64,000 nt of DNA, taken from NCBI GenBank assembly GCA_034509755.1, contig CM067557.1:18026001-18090000 (forward strand), read 5' to 3'. The DNA comes from Anisodus tanguticus (lineage: Eukaryota > Streptophyta > Magnoliopsida > Solanales > Solanaceae). This document shows positions 1-9,921 of the stretch, in pieces. The notes beneath the pieces were generated by a model. That model ran no database searches. It saw only the letters and a list, made by a program, of their open reading frames with translations, and was not told the DNA's origin. A program made the translations under genes and the position numbers. Positions within the stretch are counted from its first letter, which is position 1; every line of letters begins with the position of its first letter.

Positions 1-960
1 TGTTATTCCTATAAGATATTATGTTACATAGTCTTAATGTGTGTATTTGTAGTATCCTTTTTAATATTATCCATTTATTACATGGCGTTTGTAGGCTAAA
101 AGTACTATTATTTATAACTTGTGTTTTAAAGTAGTCTAAGAATTTGTTTCCTAATAATACTTGTTGCTTCATGTCATCTACTTGGTATATTATTGGTAGT
201 CGAAATATTGTTTTACCTAATATGATTCTCATATTCTCTGCTATTATATCCAACTCTTTTACCTGTTCATTAAATCCTGATACTCTTGTCCTATGTGTTT
301 TTGACCTTTTCCATTTGTGTGGTTGTAACACTTCTTTCTTTGCTAGGCATAAGTCTGCTCCACGATCTATAAAGATTTTTTATTTTATCATTTTATTAGG
401 CTTATATTCTATATTAGCTTCTATCTAAATTGCTACCATTGAATTAGGTATTACTATTTTGTTCCATATCTATTTCTCTTAATCTTCGTTGAATATCTTC
501 ATCTTGTTCTATTTCTCTTACTTCTTCTAGTATTTCTTGCCATCTTATCTCAATCAATCTTTATCTTATTTGTATATTATTGGTAGTCGAAATATTATTT
601 TACCTAATATGATTCTCATATTCTCTACTATTATATCCAACTCTTTTACATGTTCATTAAATCCTGATACTCTTGTTCTATGTGTTTTAGACCTTTTTCC
701 ATTTGTGTGGTTGTAACACTTCTTTCCTTGCTAGGCATAAATCTGCTCTACTATCTATAAAGATTTTTTATCATTTTATTAGGCTCATATTCTATATGAG
801 TTTCTATATAAATTACTACCATTTAATTAGGTATTACTATTTTGTTCCATATCTATTTCGCTTAATCTTCATTGAATAGCTTCATCTTGTTCTATTTTTC
901 TTACTTCTAGTATTTCTTGTCATCTTATCTCACTCAATCTTTGTCTTATTCTATTAAGGT
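1..960 (-). pseudogene. Pararetroviral aspartic protease region, second copy, internally duplicated
   Basis: This segment matches the protease region of the other copy (8850-9420). It contains an extra direct duplication of 387 bp. Two active-site stretches are visible on the minus strand. At about 351-370 the site reads D-R-G-A, and at about 741-760 it reads D-S-R-A; the usual retropepsin triad is D-S/T-G-A. Each copy therefore has lost a different active-site residue. The RT that should follow lies beyond the left edge. Identification rests on the motif, the position after the zinc knuckle, and the near-identical sequence in the other copy. Confidence 0.8.
185..958 (-). repeat. 387-bp tandem duplication inside the viral protease region
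   Basis: The stretch starting TATTGGTAGTCG at 191 recurs at 578, an offset of 387 bp, and the sequences that follow stay alike for the whole unit. The first unit ends in CTTTATCTTATT, joined straight to the start of the second. The second unit instead continues into TCTATTAAGGTTTGCAG, as the unduplicated copy at about 9410 does. The length is a multiple of three. The other copy in the window is single, so the duplication is specific to this copy. Confidence 0.9.
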
Positions 961-1119
961 TTGCAGTAACTTTTTTATATCTATCATTATAGTATTTATT
1001 CACTAGTAGTTGTAGTTATAACTAGCTTATGACGAACATGCTTTTCACATTGTATCCAGTAATTTCTTTCTTCTAACAATTTTCTATTTTCGTCTCGTAA
1101 CTCCATTTTATTCAGAACT

Positions 1120-1400
1120 ACCTTCACTTTCTGAGTTTTGGTTAATAAAGTTAATATTTTCTAATTCTGATTCACTTTCTTCATCAGTTTGACTGACATA
1201 AAAGTCTTCATATTCATACCATTTATCATTATCTTCCTTTATCGGTTGTAGACTCATTATAAATTGTGTTGTATTTATATATTTTACACATTTTTTCTTT
1301 AGCTGTGGGCATTTATTAGCATAATGTCATTTTTCATTACAATTCCATCATTTACATTCTCTAAATTTTCCCTCTTTCAATGGTTTTATATATTTTCTTG
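1120..1400 (-). pseudogene. Pararetroviral CCHC zinc-knuckle region, second copy
   Basis: This region is homologous to the zinc-knuckle ORF at 9581-9853 but broken. Around 1325-1365 the knuckle is still recognisable, with W-N-C-N-E and H-Y-A-N-K-C on the minus strand. Two in-frame TGA codons fall just before and inside it. An acidic serine/glutamate-rich tail follows, as in the other copy. In this virus family the knuckle follows the capsid and is thought to bind the genomic RNA. Confidence 0.8.
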
Positions 1401-1681
1401 TCCTAAATTTTCTATTATATTTAAATTTTTTCCATATTTAACTTTTTTCCTGGTTTAGGGGTATTTCTATATTTTTTAAACCTTTTTTTTCTTTAAGGGT
1501 TGTAATAAGGTTTGTGTTGTTTATTATATTTTTTATATCTCTTTTGTTGATATTTCTTATTTTTATGACCTTTCTTATATTTTCTTTTTTTTCTTTTATT
1601 ATCACATCCAAATACTAGTCTTCTTTCCGTAAATTCACATATTTCTCTTAATCCTAATTTCTTATCTTTTTTAATTTTTTG

Positions 1682-2545
1682 TTACATTCTATATTCTTCA
1701 TATTTTCGCATTAAGTATGCTCTTAGTACTCTTATTCTTTCTCCTAGTGTGTTATCTTTTGGTTCTAGTTGGGTATATTCTTTTGATATTTCAGTATTAT
1801 ATGGTGTCGGTAGGTGGTCATAATAAAGTTGTTGATAAATTAAACCTTCTTGTGGGAAGAATCTAGCTTCATAAAAGAATTTACTAAAACTTATTGTATA
1901 TTCCGGCAGTTTATTAATCTTACAACATTTCATGTTATTTAGATTCATTATTATTTCAGCTTTTCTTTCTGCAAATACGTTTTCTCGTGCTACTAACCAT
2001 TTTTCTCCTAAAAATTCTCTTTTTAGTATAATATCAAATATCATTAGCATAGATTTCCAATCTCTTGCATGACTAAATACTTCTCCTCTTAATTGGTATG
2101 CTATAGATTCCATCAAATATGCTACTTTTCCAATTAATATTTTTGATATCAGGTCATAAATATAATCTAGGTTTTCAGTATGTGTCGAGTTCGTTAATGC
2201 TATATACAATCCAAGATTCCAATCATTTATTCTTCTTCCTATTTCATGTTCATCATAAACATTGTCTAAATCTAGGAAATATCCACTAAAATTTACACCT
2301 TGTGACATTAGTCCTACAAATTATTTAAATTCCGCTTGTTGTCCTACTGGTATGTGTTCTGGCAATCTAGTACACTTTCTTGTTATTATTTCTAAATTGA
2401 GGTCTATTAGTTCCTCTTCAGGGTAATAATTAGTGTCTTCATTTATTATATCCTCTATTTCTATTTTTGTTTCTATAGGTCTATTAAATTCATCTTCTAC
2501 ATCGCTTTCAGGTTCTTCTTCTATGACTGCATTTAAACTTTTCAT
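1682..2545 (-). pseudogene. Pararetroviral capsid protein, second copy, two premature stops
   Basis: The reading frame starts at 2545 with the same acidic N-terminus as the intact copy at 11004. It is interrupted by a TAA at about 2318, where the other copy has a glutamate codon, and resumes in the same frame from 2308. A TAA immediately after the methionine near 1682 ends it. The other copy continues there into the lysine-rich tail. The capsid core between the two stops is collinear with the intact copy and differs by scattered substitutions. The family's capsid packages the open-circular DNA genome; this copy cannot encode the complete protein. Confidence 0.88.
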
Positions 2546-2559
2546 TTTTTGTAAAGCTT

Positions 2560-3830
2560 TTATGATTTAGTTTTTTTCTTTTACTATTTTTGAGTTTTCT
2601 TCTTCTTCTTCTACTTCTTCTATGAATTCTGCTACTTGTTTTTCTTGATTAATTAATTCAATTACTATCTTTGTCTGTCAGTTTTTTCATTACTAGTTGT
2701 GCTATCATCACTTGTTTTAATAGTTTTTCTTACTTTCTTTTTTCCTTTTAACATTGTCATATGTTCCTTAAAGATATATAATTCCTTTTAATTCTTCAAG
2801 TTCTTGTTTTATTTCATTCAATTCTTCTCTTGTTTGCTTCAGTTCCACCTTAGTTTCCTTTAATATTTTCTTTGTATCCTTAAACTTATGTTTATATTTT
2901 TTATATTTACTTAACCATTCTTCATTATTATGTGATCTTAATTTTGTATTTTCTGTCTTTAATTCACATATTTGTAGCTCCTATTTATCTAATTTCAAGT
3001 ATAAGTATTCGATGGTTCTTTCTATGTCATTTAAGTAGATGTTTTCACCTTTTATATTGTTATTATTATTTTGTGTAGTCTTACGGTCTTTTTTCTTTAT
3101 AGGTTCATATTTGTATCTTTCTTTTTCTATAATATCTTTTTCATGATTTTTAAGAAATGTAATTACGCAATGTTTTGATTTTTCATTAAAATTGTCCCTT
3201 TTTATTTAATATTGCCAGACTATCTAATATTTTTTCTACTGGTTTTGATAATTTGAGTTTTATCTTACTTATATCTACCATTATAGGTTCCTTACTTCTT
3301 CTCCAAGCATCTGTTGTTTAGTGTTAACCACTTTTTCTATTTGACTTGTACTAGGTTCATTTCCTTCTATTACTTCCTTACCTTTATTTATATCTGCTAC
3401 TAATATGTTAAGTTTTTTTAATATTATTTTAAATATTGGTACCTCAAATACATTCCATAATCTTGTCAACTCTTCTCTTATCATTTGTTGTATTTATGTC
3501 TGGTTTTCTTTTATTTCATCCATTATTACTAGGATGTTTTTTTATCTTTTCCTTTACTATTATTTCTTTCCATAATGCATTAATTTTTTCGTTAGGGTTA
3601 GTCAGGATTATTTATTCTTTTCTTTCATCCGTTTCCCATATCTATCCATATTTTACCAAATTTATCACATTGTTGTTCCAATTGTTTTATATTATTTTCT
3701 AATTTCATTTCTTTTGCACTGTATTCTAGGTATTTAAGTTGAGAAAATATCTCTTTTGATAAAGCTGTTTTTATTTCTTTTAATTTTTGTTTTTTCTTTA
3801 TTATTTTTCTCTGTATGTTCATATCTTATT
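2560..3830 (-). pseudogene. Coiled-coil linker region between protease-like segment and capsid
   Basis: Several short minus-strand frames (3625-3822, 3281-3484 and broken frames down to 2560) share a low-complexity composition rich in lysine, glutamate, isoleucine and glutamine, with heptad-like hydrophobic spacing. They lie in viral order between the movement/protease-like segment and the capsid start. I recognise no catalytic motif. In related viruses this part of the polyprotein carries coiled coils often linked to virion or vector association, but here that is only an inference. Many stops and frameshifts are present. Confidence 0.5.
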
Positions 3831-4200
3831 TATATATCTTATTTTTCCTTGGTCAGTTACTTATATTCCTTCGTTATTAATTTTGTAATCTATCATGGTT
3901 AAAAAATCACTTCCTAATAATAGTTCGTTAAAACTATCATATTCAATTACTCCAATAATTATTTTATATTCTAGATCTTGTATTTTGAATTTTAAATTAA
4001 TACTTTTGGTAATTATTATTTCTCTTTCGTTTTCTGGATAATTATAAGCTTGTGGTTCTATTAACTTACAATCGTTTTCGTTAATTTTACTTATATGTAT
4101 ACAACTCTTAGTAACTCCTATTTATTTCAGCTATACAATCCGTTGTTATTATACCATTGAATATTATTACTTTAATCCTTAATCTATTACTGAGTATATT
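3830..4200 (-). pseudogene. Retropepsin-like segment downstream of movement-protein region
   Basis: Reading leftwards from about 4180, a hydrophobic strand is followed by N-G-I-I-T-T-D-C-I, then after a frameshift by beta-rich sequence ending in L-L-L-G-S-D-F-L at about 3900-3930. A hydrophobic-LLG-x-x-F-L element is characteristic of the C-terminal half of retropepsins, and the genuine viral protease in this window has L-L-G-N-N-F-L in the same role. The first part does not show a clear D-T/S-G triad. It may be a catalytically dead second protease fold or a chance resemblance. I rate the resemblance as moderate. Confidence 0.4.
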
Positions 4201-5105
4201 TATTAAATTTAATATTCTAAGTTGTATTAATCTTAAGCTATCTTGTCTCGATATCATTGGTTCTTTTATGATACTTAGTCTAGATCTTTCTATTTTTGGT
4301 ATTAATCTTTTTGATGGTGTTAGGGTTCTAGTACTAAAATTCATATATATCTCTTCTGGTATGGTTATCTTGGAATTTTTTTTATGTTCTATTTGTTCTA
4401 ATATTCCCTGGTACATCTTTGGTACTAAAATATTCATTTCATGTTGTTTCTTTACATGATGATTTCTGTTAGGGCATATATCATTTTTGTTTCTATACTT
4501 ATAACTTTACTACCTGGTGGCATATTTATTCCATCTAACTTATAATATAGTGTTAATGCTAAGTCTTTATGTTCATCTTTTAATGATATACTAAAATCTG
4601 ATTTTACTGTAAATTTTAGTTTTTTGATATATTAAATTTCCTTTTATTACTGATATAAAAGCATCTTGCAAATTTTCTAATATCCTATCATCTAGTATGT
4701 ATGTTTGTATAAGTGTATCTATGTTTTTCTGAAAGTGTGCTTTTATAGTAAAATTCTACTCCTCCAAAGTATATGTTACTATGTTTTTTAGCTTCTTTAG
4801 TAGATAGTTTTGCTAATTCTCTTTTTATTACTTCATCTGTTATCAAATTTATTTTTGTTCTTCCATTTACACTAGTTGTGTCTATTATATTTTCATGCTT
4901 TTGTGCTATATATCTTATTTATTTATTTCTTTCTTTCAAACCATCTAGTTTTAAATATTTTCTTAATAGATAGTTCTTCTTTTTCATCTTGCATTTTTTG
5001 ATATATTTCTGGTTTAAAGCTTAATGTTTGTGTTATTCCTCCTTCATACGTATTCATTTGGTAATATGTTTATTTAGAATCTTCTACTATTTCTTTTCCT
5101 TTATC
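4108..5105 (-). pseudogene. Pararetroviral movement-protein-like region
   Basis: This lies between the first small ORF and the capsid, where caulimovirids keep the 30K-superfamily movement protein. Fragments in different frames can be read leftwards from about 5105, including a segment near 4500-4600 with Y-Y-K-L-D-G-I-N and I-E-T-K. The open frame 4108-4437 (109 codons) forms its end and is rich in basic residues. Movement proteins form tubules or modify plasmodesmata for cell-to-cell spread. Assignment depends mainly on genome position, since the frame has many stops and at least two shifts. Confidence 0.5.
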
Positions 5106-5133
5106 CATGTCTTAACATGTTAATGTACTTATA

Positions 5134-5376
5134 CTATTCTTCTATATTATCATTTAGGTCTTTTAATTCATTATCTTTTCTGATTATTTCTCTTAACTTT
5201 TCCTCTCTTAGTTTCATATTTTCTTCCTCTTTTTTTCTTAATATTTCATCTCTTAGTGCTATCATGTTCCTTAAGGTTTTAATAGTATTTTCTTGTTCAC
5301 CTATTTGTTGAGAATTTTCTTGTAAACGTTGATCTCTATCTTTTATACCATTTTGTACTGCAGATCTTTTCATCAT
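5134..5376 (-). CDS. Small coiled-coil ORF at the 5' end of the viral gene block
   Basis: This is an uninterrupted 80-codon frame and the first ORF after the viral leader. The product is strongly charged and rich in glutamate, lysine, arginine and leucine with heptad spacing, so a coiled coil is likely over most of its length. In viral sense it precedes the movement-protein region and may be the remnant N-terminus of that longer ORF, because the downstream frame is broken just past 5134. I recognise no enzymatic motif. It is unlikely to be expressed as a functional protein today. Confidence 0.45.
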   Translation of the reverse strand: MMKRSAVQNGIKDRDQRLQENSQQIGEQENTIKTLRNMIALRDEILRKKEEENMKLREEKLREIIRKDNELKDLNDNIEE

Positions 5377-5908
5377 CTAACAACCCTGAAGAGAGTAGGA
5401 ATATAGATGGTATACTAATAAAGTTCTATCTAAGTTTATCAAATAACAAGCATGTAGTACGGAAGCGGTTATTATCAACTCAAAATTTATTTTTTAAAAT
5501 AAAAGTCTATAACCTTCTACCAATATTTAACATCATAATTGCAGAGACTATACATATCAAGGTTATAATTAGAAACACATAGTCTGAAAATATACCTCTT
5601 AGCAGAATTTCAAGATCACCGGAGATACTCAACCCACCCTGGCTCTGCCTCCCTTTTTTTCCTTCACCGAATTCGATGGGATAAATGGCCTAGGTGCTGG
5701 GAGTTGCTCGACAGACTCTTTCGTAAATCCTTTTAAGAGATGTAGTTTTATGGACTAGAATGGTTCTAAGTATAAGCTTTCAAAGTATTCCTTCTCTGGT
5801 ATTATGATATTCTTATTGATATGGGGTTTTAGCTAGACAAGAGAGAGGATATTTAGAAGATTGAAGTTGTTGTATTCCGAAAGATATCTTCAGAAGTTAC
5901 AATGAGGC

Positions 5909-5918
5909 TCTTTATATA
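5909..5918 (-). promoter_or_regulatory. TATA box of viral pregenomic promoter
   Basis: The minus strand reads CTATATAAAG. The same element in the same surroundings occurs on the plus strand at 21694-21703 in the inverted copy. Conservation in two decayed copies and its position ahead of the leader support a core promoter. Confidence 0.65.
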
Positions 5919-6191
5919 GATAACATCTTCGATTGCTTACATTATTGCTATACTGCAAAAGTCTAAAAGCAAATAGTAATTTGCAGATTCTCTTCAAAGT
6001 TGTTTGTCTTTTGTTGCAATTTTTTCAACGTTGTCAACTATTATCGTTGTCATTCATTCTTTGTGGGTCCGATGACTTTTGCAATTTGAGGCCGGTTGCT
6101 TTCTTCCACAAATATCTTGCAAGCTGTCTTCTTTGCCTAATAAGACAAATATATTTTTTTTCTTTCAAAAATTTTATTTGAAGCCACTCGA

Positions 6192-6275
6192 TATTTCCTA
6201 TAGAATAGGAACGTTATTGTTTCAATTTTTTCAGTAGATACTCCTATAGAAAAGGAACGGTATCTCTTTTAGTAA
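6192..6275 (-). repeat. 46-bp intergenic repeat, short array
   Basis: About two units of the intergenic repeat are visible, centred on TACTCCTATAG and GGAACG blocks in plus-strand reading. The inverted copy at 21290-21452 carries four units with a period of 46 bp. Its place just upstream of the viral promoter suggests an enhancer-like block, which is inference. Confidence 0.7.
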
Positions 6276-6619
6276 TATCATGATAATATATGTGCTTGCT
6301 ATAGTTAGACTACATTGGTCCGTATCAAATTGTTACATTGTGGCTTTCTGTAGTTACACAACATTGGTCCATTTCATGCGAAAGGATTAGATGATCCTTC
6401 TTTTTTCATAGTAGTATGAGTAATATTGGCATCATTTTTTATGTTGATAACCTGCCTTTTCCTTTGGCTTGTTAAAAGCTTGTATTATTCCATAGTTGCA
6501 CTGGAATGGTTGTGTTTCATATTTATAATCCGGTCATGCATGTTTGTAAATTGTATAGTGTCCTTAGATAGTATGTCGTTATAGAATAGGGTATTGATTT
6601 ATTCAACTTCTCCACCTTT

Positions 6620-7457
6620 GGAGGTTCTAATGATGCAAACTTTTCTTGCTTTTAACATGTCTTCTATTTTTGATTTCAATGTTAATAGTCCAATGGCTCT
6701 TTTGGCACTCAACCATTCTGGAATTTTTTCAGGTTACATGGTATCTTCATCTTGAGATCTTCATCATCTCCACTGATGTTGCTATTTTTTCCAGTTTTAA
6801 ACAATTGACATATTATAATAGATTTCCAGTTAAATCGGTTGAGGCATCAAATAGTTGTACACCATAGATACCTTTTTCGAATGATTCCATCATTTCTCTA
6901 ATTAAATCTATTATAACAAGAGGTAGTTTAGCAATATTGTAAAAAGTTTCATCTACTATTATTTTATCTATAAAACCATAAGTAAATAATTTTGAAACTA
7001 TATGAGGGTTAGATTTTTCACTACACAAAACTTTTGGGTATTTGTTAAGTTTTGCACTTCGTAAAATATGAGGGTTAGAATTATAATCATAAACTTTATT
7101 TATTTGTTCGTAAGCTGTAATATATTCATGTGCAAATTTCAGTTTGTCACACATTGATACTGCTGTTGGTATTTTAGAAGATGAGGCAGTTATGAGAGAT
7201 GGTATAGTGGATGGCATGATTGCAAGCTTGGATGTAAAAGTTTTTGTTTTTTCTGTAGTAGGATGATGGGATTTTAAGTCTTGTAGGTTTTTGAAGTCTC
7301 GGAAAGCTTTTGTCAGTTGGTTTAGCAGATGTGTATTTTCTTGTGTTTTGGTTGTAATGATTTCTTGGTTATCTTTGATGATTTTCGTAACATTGGTAAT
7401 ATATTCTTCAAACTTGTCACTGCTGGTTGACATTGTTGTCCCTACTAAGAAAATCAA
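6620..7457 (-). pseudogene. Transactivator/inclusion-body-like ORF (viral ORF4)
   Basis: An open frame runs 7457 to 6813 (214 codons). A more likely start is the internal methionine at 7433, in T-T-M-S-T-S-S-D-K. It is the last ORF before the intergenic region and follows RNase H, the position of the caulimovirid translational transactivator. The frame stops early near 6813, while the inverted copy reads further (to about 20882). Homologous but broken sequence continues to about 6620. The family protein allows reinitiation on polycistronic viral RNA and forms inclusion bodies. Assignment is by position and by homology to the second copy; I see no diagnostic catalytic motif. Confidence 0.65.
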
Positions 7458-7521
7458 CTAGAATATTTTTAGTTCCAGATATATTTTTGATAATAAAATC
7501 GTAACAACAAAAGAATGATTA

Positions 7522-8070
7522 TCATTTTCTTCTTTTGTTTAGTTCTGGTAAAAGGTCTATTTTGTTTGTAATAAAAGCTTTTACCTCTGTGTTATCAGTT
7601 CTAACAACAAATTTTACTGGTAATAAGTGATAATGAAATCTCTTTATTCCAAACTTTACTACTAATAGTTCATTTTCGTTAATATGATAATTTTTCTCAT
7701 TTGGCTTTCTTGTTCCACCTCCATATCCACAAATTAGTGCTTTATCTTTATCTATATCATCTTTATTATATGCTATGAGGACTGCTCCCCATCCTATATC
7801 ACTAGCATCAGTAAAAAGTTCTAGTTGATCTAGTTCCGTTGATATTCTATGTTTTGGCAAGACTTTTACTTTTTCTTTGATTTCATTTATGGATTTAGTA
7901 TGTTCTTCTTTCCATTCAAAAGTTATACTTTTTCTAGTTAATTCTTGTAATGGCTTTCTTAAGAGTGGTAAATCCTTTATATGATCCGAAGTATATTTTA
8001 CTATTGCTAGAAATTGTTGTACTTCTTTCTTATTTTCTAATTTATCTTTAAAATTCTTTATCTTTGTCAC
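7522..8070 (-). pseudogene. Pararetroviral RNase H domain
   Basis: This open 182-codon frame contains the end of the RT connection followed by RNase H. F-T-D-A-S-D with G-W-G-A-V-L gives the first catalytic aspartate, N-E-N-E-L-L the glutamate, and V-R-T-D-N the second aspartate. The three visible acidic residues are preserved. The frame is separated from RT upstream by a TAA near 8094. In the virus this domain removes the pregenomic RNA during minus-strand DNA synthesis. It continues the polyprotein of the 8071-9330 region. Confidence 0.9.
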
Positions 8071-8867
8071 TATGTGTTCTTGTAGTTGTAATCCTTAATT
8101 ATCTATAATATATCCTAAATATTCGATACTATTCTTAAAGATTTCAGATTTCTTTTCAAATAATAATATTCCATGTTATTTTACAACTTTTATAAACTCT
8201 TCTAGATGTTTTATATGGTATTCTAGAATATCACTATATACTAATATGTCATCAACATATACTATACAAAATTCTGTTAATTTTCTGAACACTTGGTCCA
8301 TTTTTTTTGAAATATTTGTGGTGCATTTTTCAATCCAAAGGGTAGTACATTCCATTCGTAGTGTCCTTGAGGGGCACTGAAGACTGTTACAAATTTTGAT
8401 TCATTTGTTAGTTTTATTTGCCAAAATCCACTTTTACAATCAAATTTACTAAACCATTTTTTATTTCCTATTCTATTAATAAGGTTTCTTTTATATGGTA
8501 AGAAATATCCATCGAATATTGTCTTTTTATTTCGTTCTCTATAATCAATTACCATTCTAGCCTTTCCTCTTTTTTGTTCACCATGTTTTCTAACTAAAAA
8601 GGCTGGGCTACTATGTGGACTTTTACTCTCTTGTATCATTTTTAATTCTACCAATTCTTTTATCTCGGTTTCAAACTCTTTTTGATCTGTTGGGCTATAT
8701 CTAATAGGTTTAGTGCTAATTATATCATTAGGATTTATTAACTTGATTTCAGGATATATCCTTTCTTTTTCCCATAGTTGTATTGGATTTTCTCCAAAAT
8801 TCATTCTCATTATGTTAAGGTATTTTTCCGTTAATAGTTGTAGGTTGTTATTCCTATTAGATCTTAT
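8071..8867 (-). pseudogene. Pararetroviral reverse transcriptase domain
   Basis: The open frame 8277-8810 holds the RT fingers and palm: a conserved R-M-V-I-D-Y-R, F-S-K-F-D-C-K-S-G-F-W-Q-I, and the downstream L-P-F-G-L-K-N-A-P. The YVDD catalytic box is present at about 8245-8256 but in another frame. The shift lies in an A-run (plus-strand T-run at about 8301-8308) a few codons before it. A TAA near 8094 then separates RT from RNase H. RT copies pregenomic RNA into DNA in the cytoplasm. The catalytic residues survive, but the gene is broken. Confidence 0.92.
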
Positions 8868-9420
8868 GTTACATAGTCTTAATGTGTGTATTGGTAGTAT
8901 TCTTTTTAATATTATCCATTTATTACATGCGTTTGTAGGCTAAAAGTACTATTATTTATAACTTGTGTTTTAAAGTAGTCTAAGAAATTGTTTCCTAATA
9001 ATACTTGTTTCTACACGTTATCTAATTGGTATATTATAGGTAGTCGAAATATTGTTTTACCTAATATGATTCTCATATTCTCTGCTATTATATCCAACTC
9101 TTTTACCTGTTCATTAAATCCTGATACTCTTGTCCTATGTGTTTTAGACGTTTTCTATTTGTGTGGTTGTACCACTTCTTTCCTTTCTAGGCATAAGTCT
9201 GCTCCACTATCTATAAAAAAAAAATTATTTTATTATTTTATTAGGCTTATATTCTGTATGAGCTTCTATATAAATTGCTACAATTGAATTATGTATTACT
9301 ATTTTGTTCCATATCTATTTCGCTTAATCTTCGTTGAATATCTTCATCTTGTTCTATTTCTCTTACTTCTTCTAGTATTTCTTGCCATCTTATCTCACTC
9401 AATCTTTATCTTATTCTATT
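8868..9420 (-). pseudogene. Pararetroviral aspartic protease, first copy
   Basis: The minus strand at about 9198-9216 reads I-D-S-G-A-D-L-C, an intact retropepsin active site. A TAG follows about 13 codons later, near 9159. Downstream, L-L-G-N-N-F-L at about 8980 marks the C-terminal part of the fold. The order zinc knuckle - protease - RT is the normal polyprotein order. The enzyme would process capsid and polymerase precursors. This copy has no internal duplication, unlike the one at 1-960. Confidence 0.85.
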
Positions 9421-9580
9421 AAGGTTTGCAGTAACTTTTTTATATCTATCATTATAGTATTTATTTTCTGTTTCTCTAGTAGTTGTAGTTATAACTAGCT
9501 TATGGCGAACATGCCTTTCACATTGTATCCAGTAATTTCTTTCTTCTAATAATTTTTGTTTTTCTTCCTGTAACTACATT

Positions 9581-9853
9581 TTATTCTGAACTACCTTCAC
9601 TTTTTGAGTTTTGGTTAATAAAGTTAACATTTTCTAATTCTGATTCACTTTCTTCATCAGTTTGATTGACATAAAAGTCTTCATATTCATACCATTTATC
9701 ATTATCTTCCTTTATCTGTTGTAGACTGATTATAAATTGTGTTGTATTTATATATTTTACACATTTTTTCTTTAGCTTTGGGCATTTATTAGCATAATGT
9801 CCCCTTTCATTACAATTCCAGGATTTACATTCTTTAAGTTTTTCCTCTTCCAA
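9581..9853 (-). pseudogene. Pararetroviral zinc knuckle with acidic tail, first copy
   Basis: This is an open 90-codon frame. The knuckle C-N-E-R-G-H-Y-A-N-K-C follows a W-N motif, with C-x2-C-x4-H-x4-C spacing that includes the preceding cysteine. A glutamate/serine/asparagine-rich tail follows. In viral order it sits right after the capsid ORF and was probably one protein with it, since a frame change near 9922-9853 separates them. The knuckle is the RNA/DNA-binding part of the capsid precursor. Confidence 0.85.
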
Positions 9854-9921
9854 TGGTTTTATATATTTTCTTTTCCTAAATTTTCTCTTATATTTAAATT
9901 TTTTCCTGGTTTCAGCGGTAT

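Larger units (their letters stand above)
5377..6610 (-). promoter_or_regulatory. Viral intergenic region: promoter, repeats and leader
   Basis: This stretch of about 1.2 kb without long ORFs lies between the transactivator-like ORF and the first ORF of the next unit, where caulimovirids keep the pregenomic promoter, leader and polyadenylation signal. A TATA-like CTATATAAAG lies on the minus strand at 5909-5918, with about 530 nt of leader between it and the ORF start at 5376. A minus-strand AATAAA lies near 5487-5492. The inverted copy at 21064-21865 aligns to the upper part, which supports the boundaries. Confidence 0.7.

Noticed and set aside
144..428. 94-codon plus-strand frame, and its near-copy at 8988-9287
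   Set aside because: It is the antisense shadow of the viral protease region on the minus strand. Both copies exist because the virus is duplicated.
5620..5660. Candidate viral tRNA primer site (CAGAGCCAGGGTGGG on the minus strand)
   Set aside because: It only partly resembles TGGTATCAGAGCCAGG. The 5' half does not match in either copy and one copy has a deletion there, so it is too weak to call.
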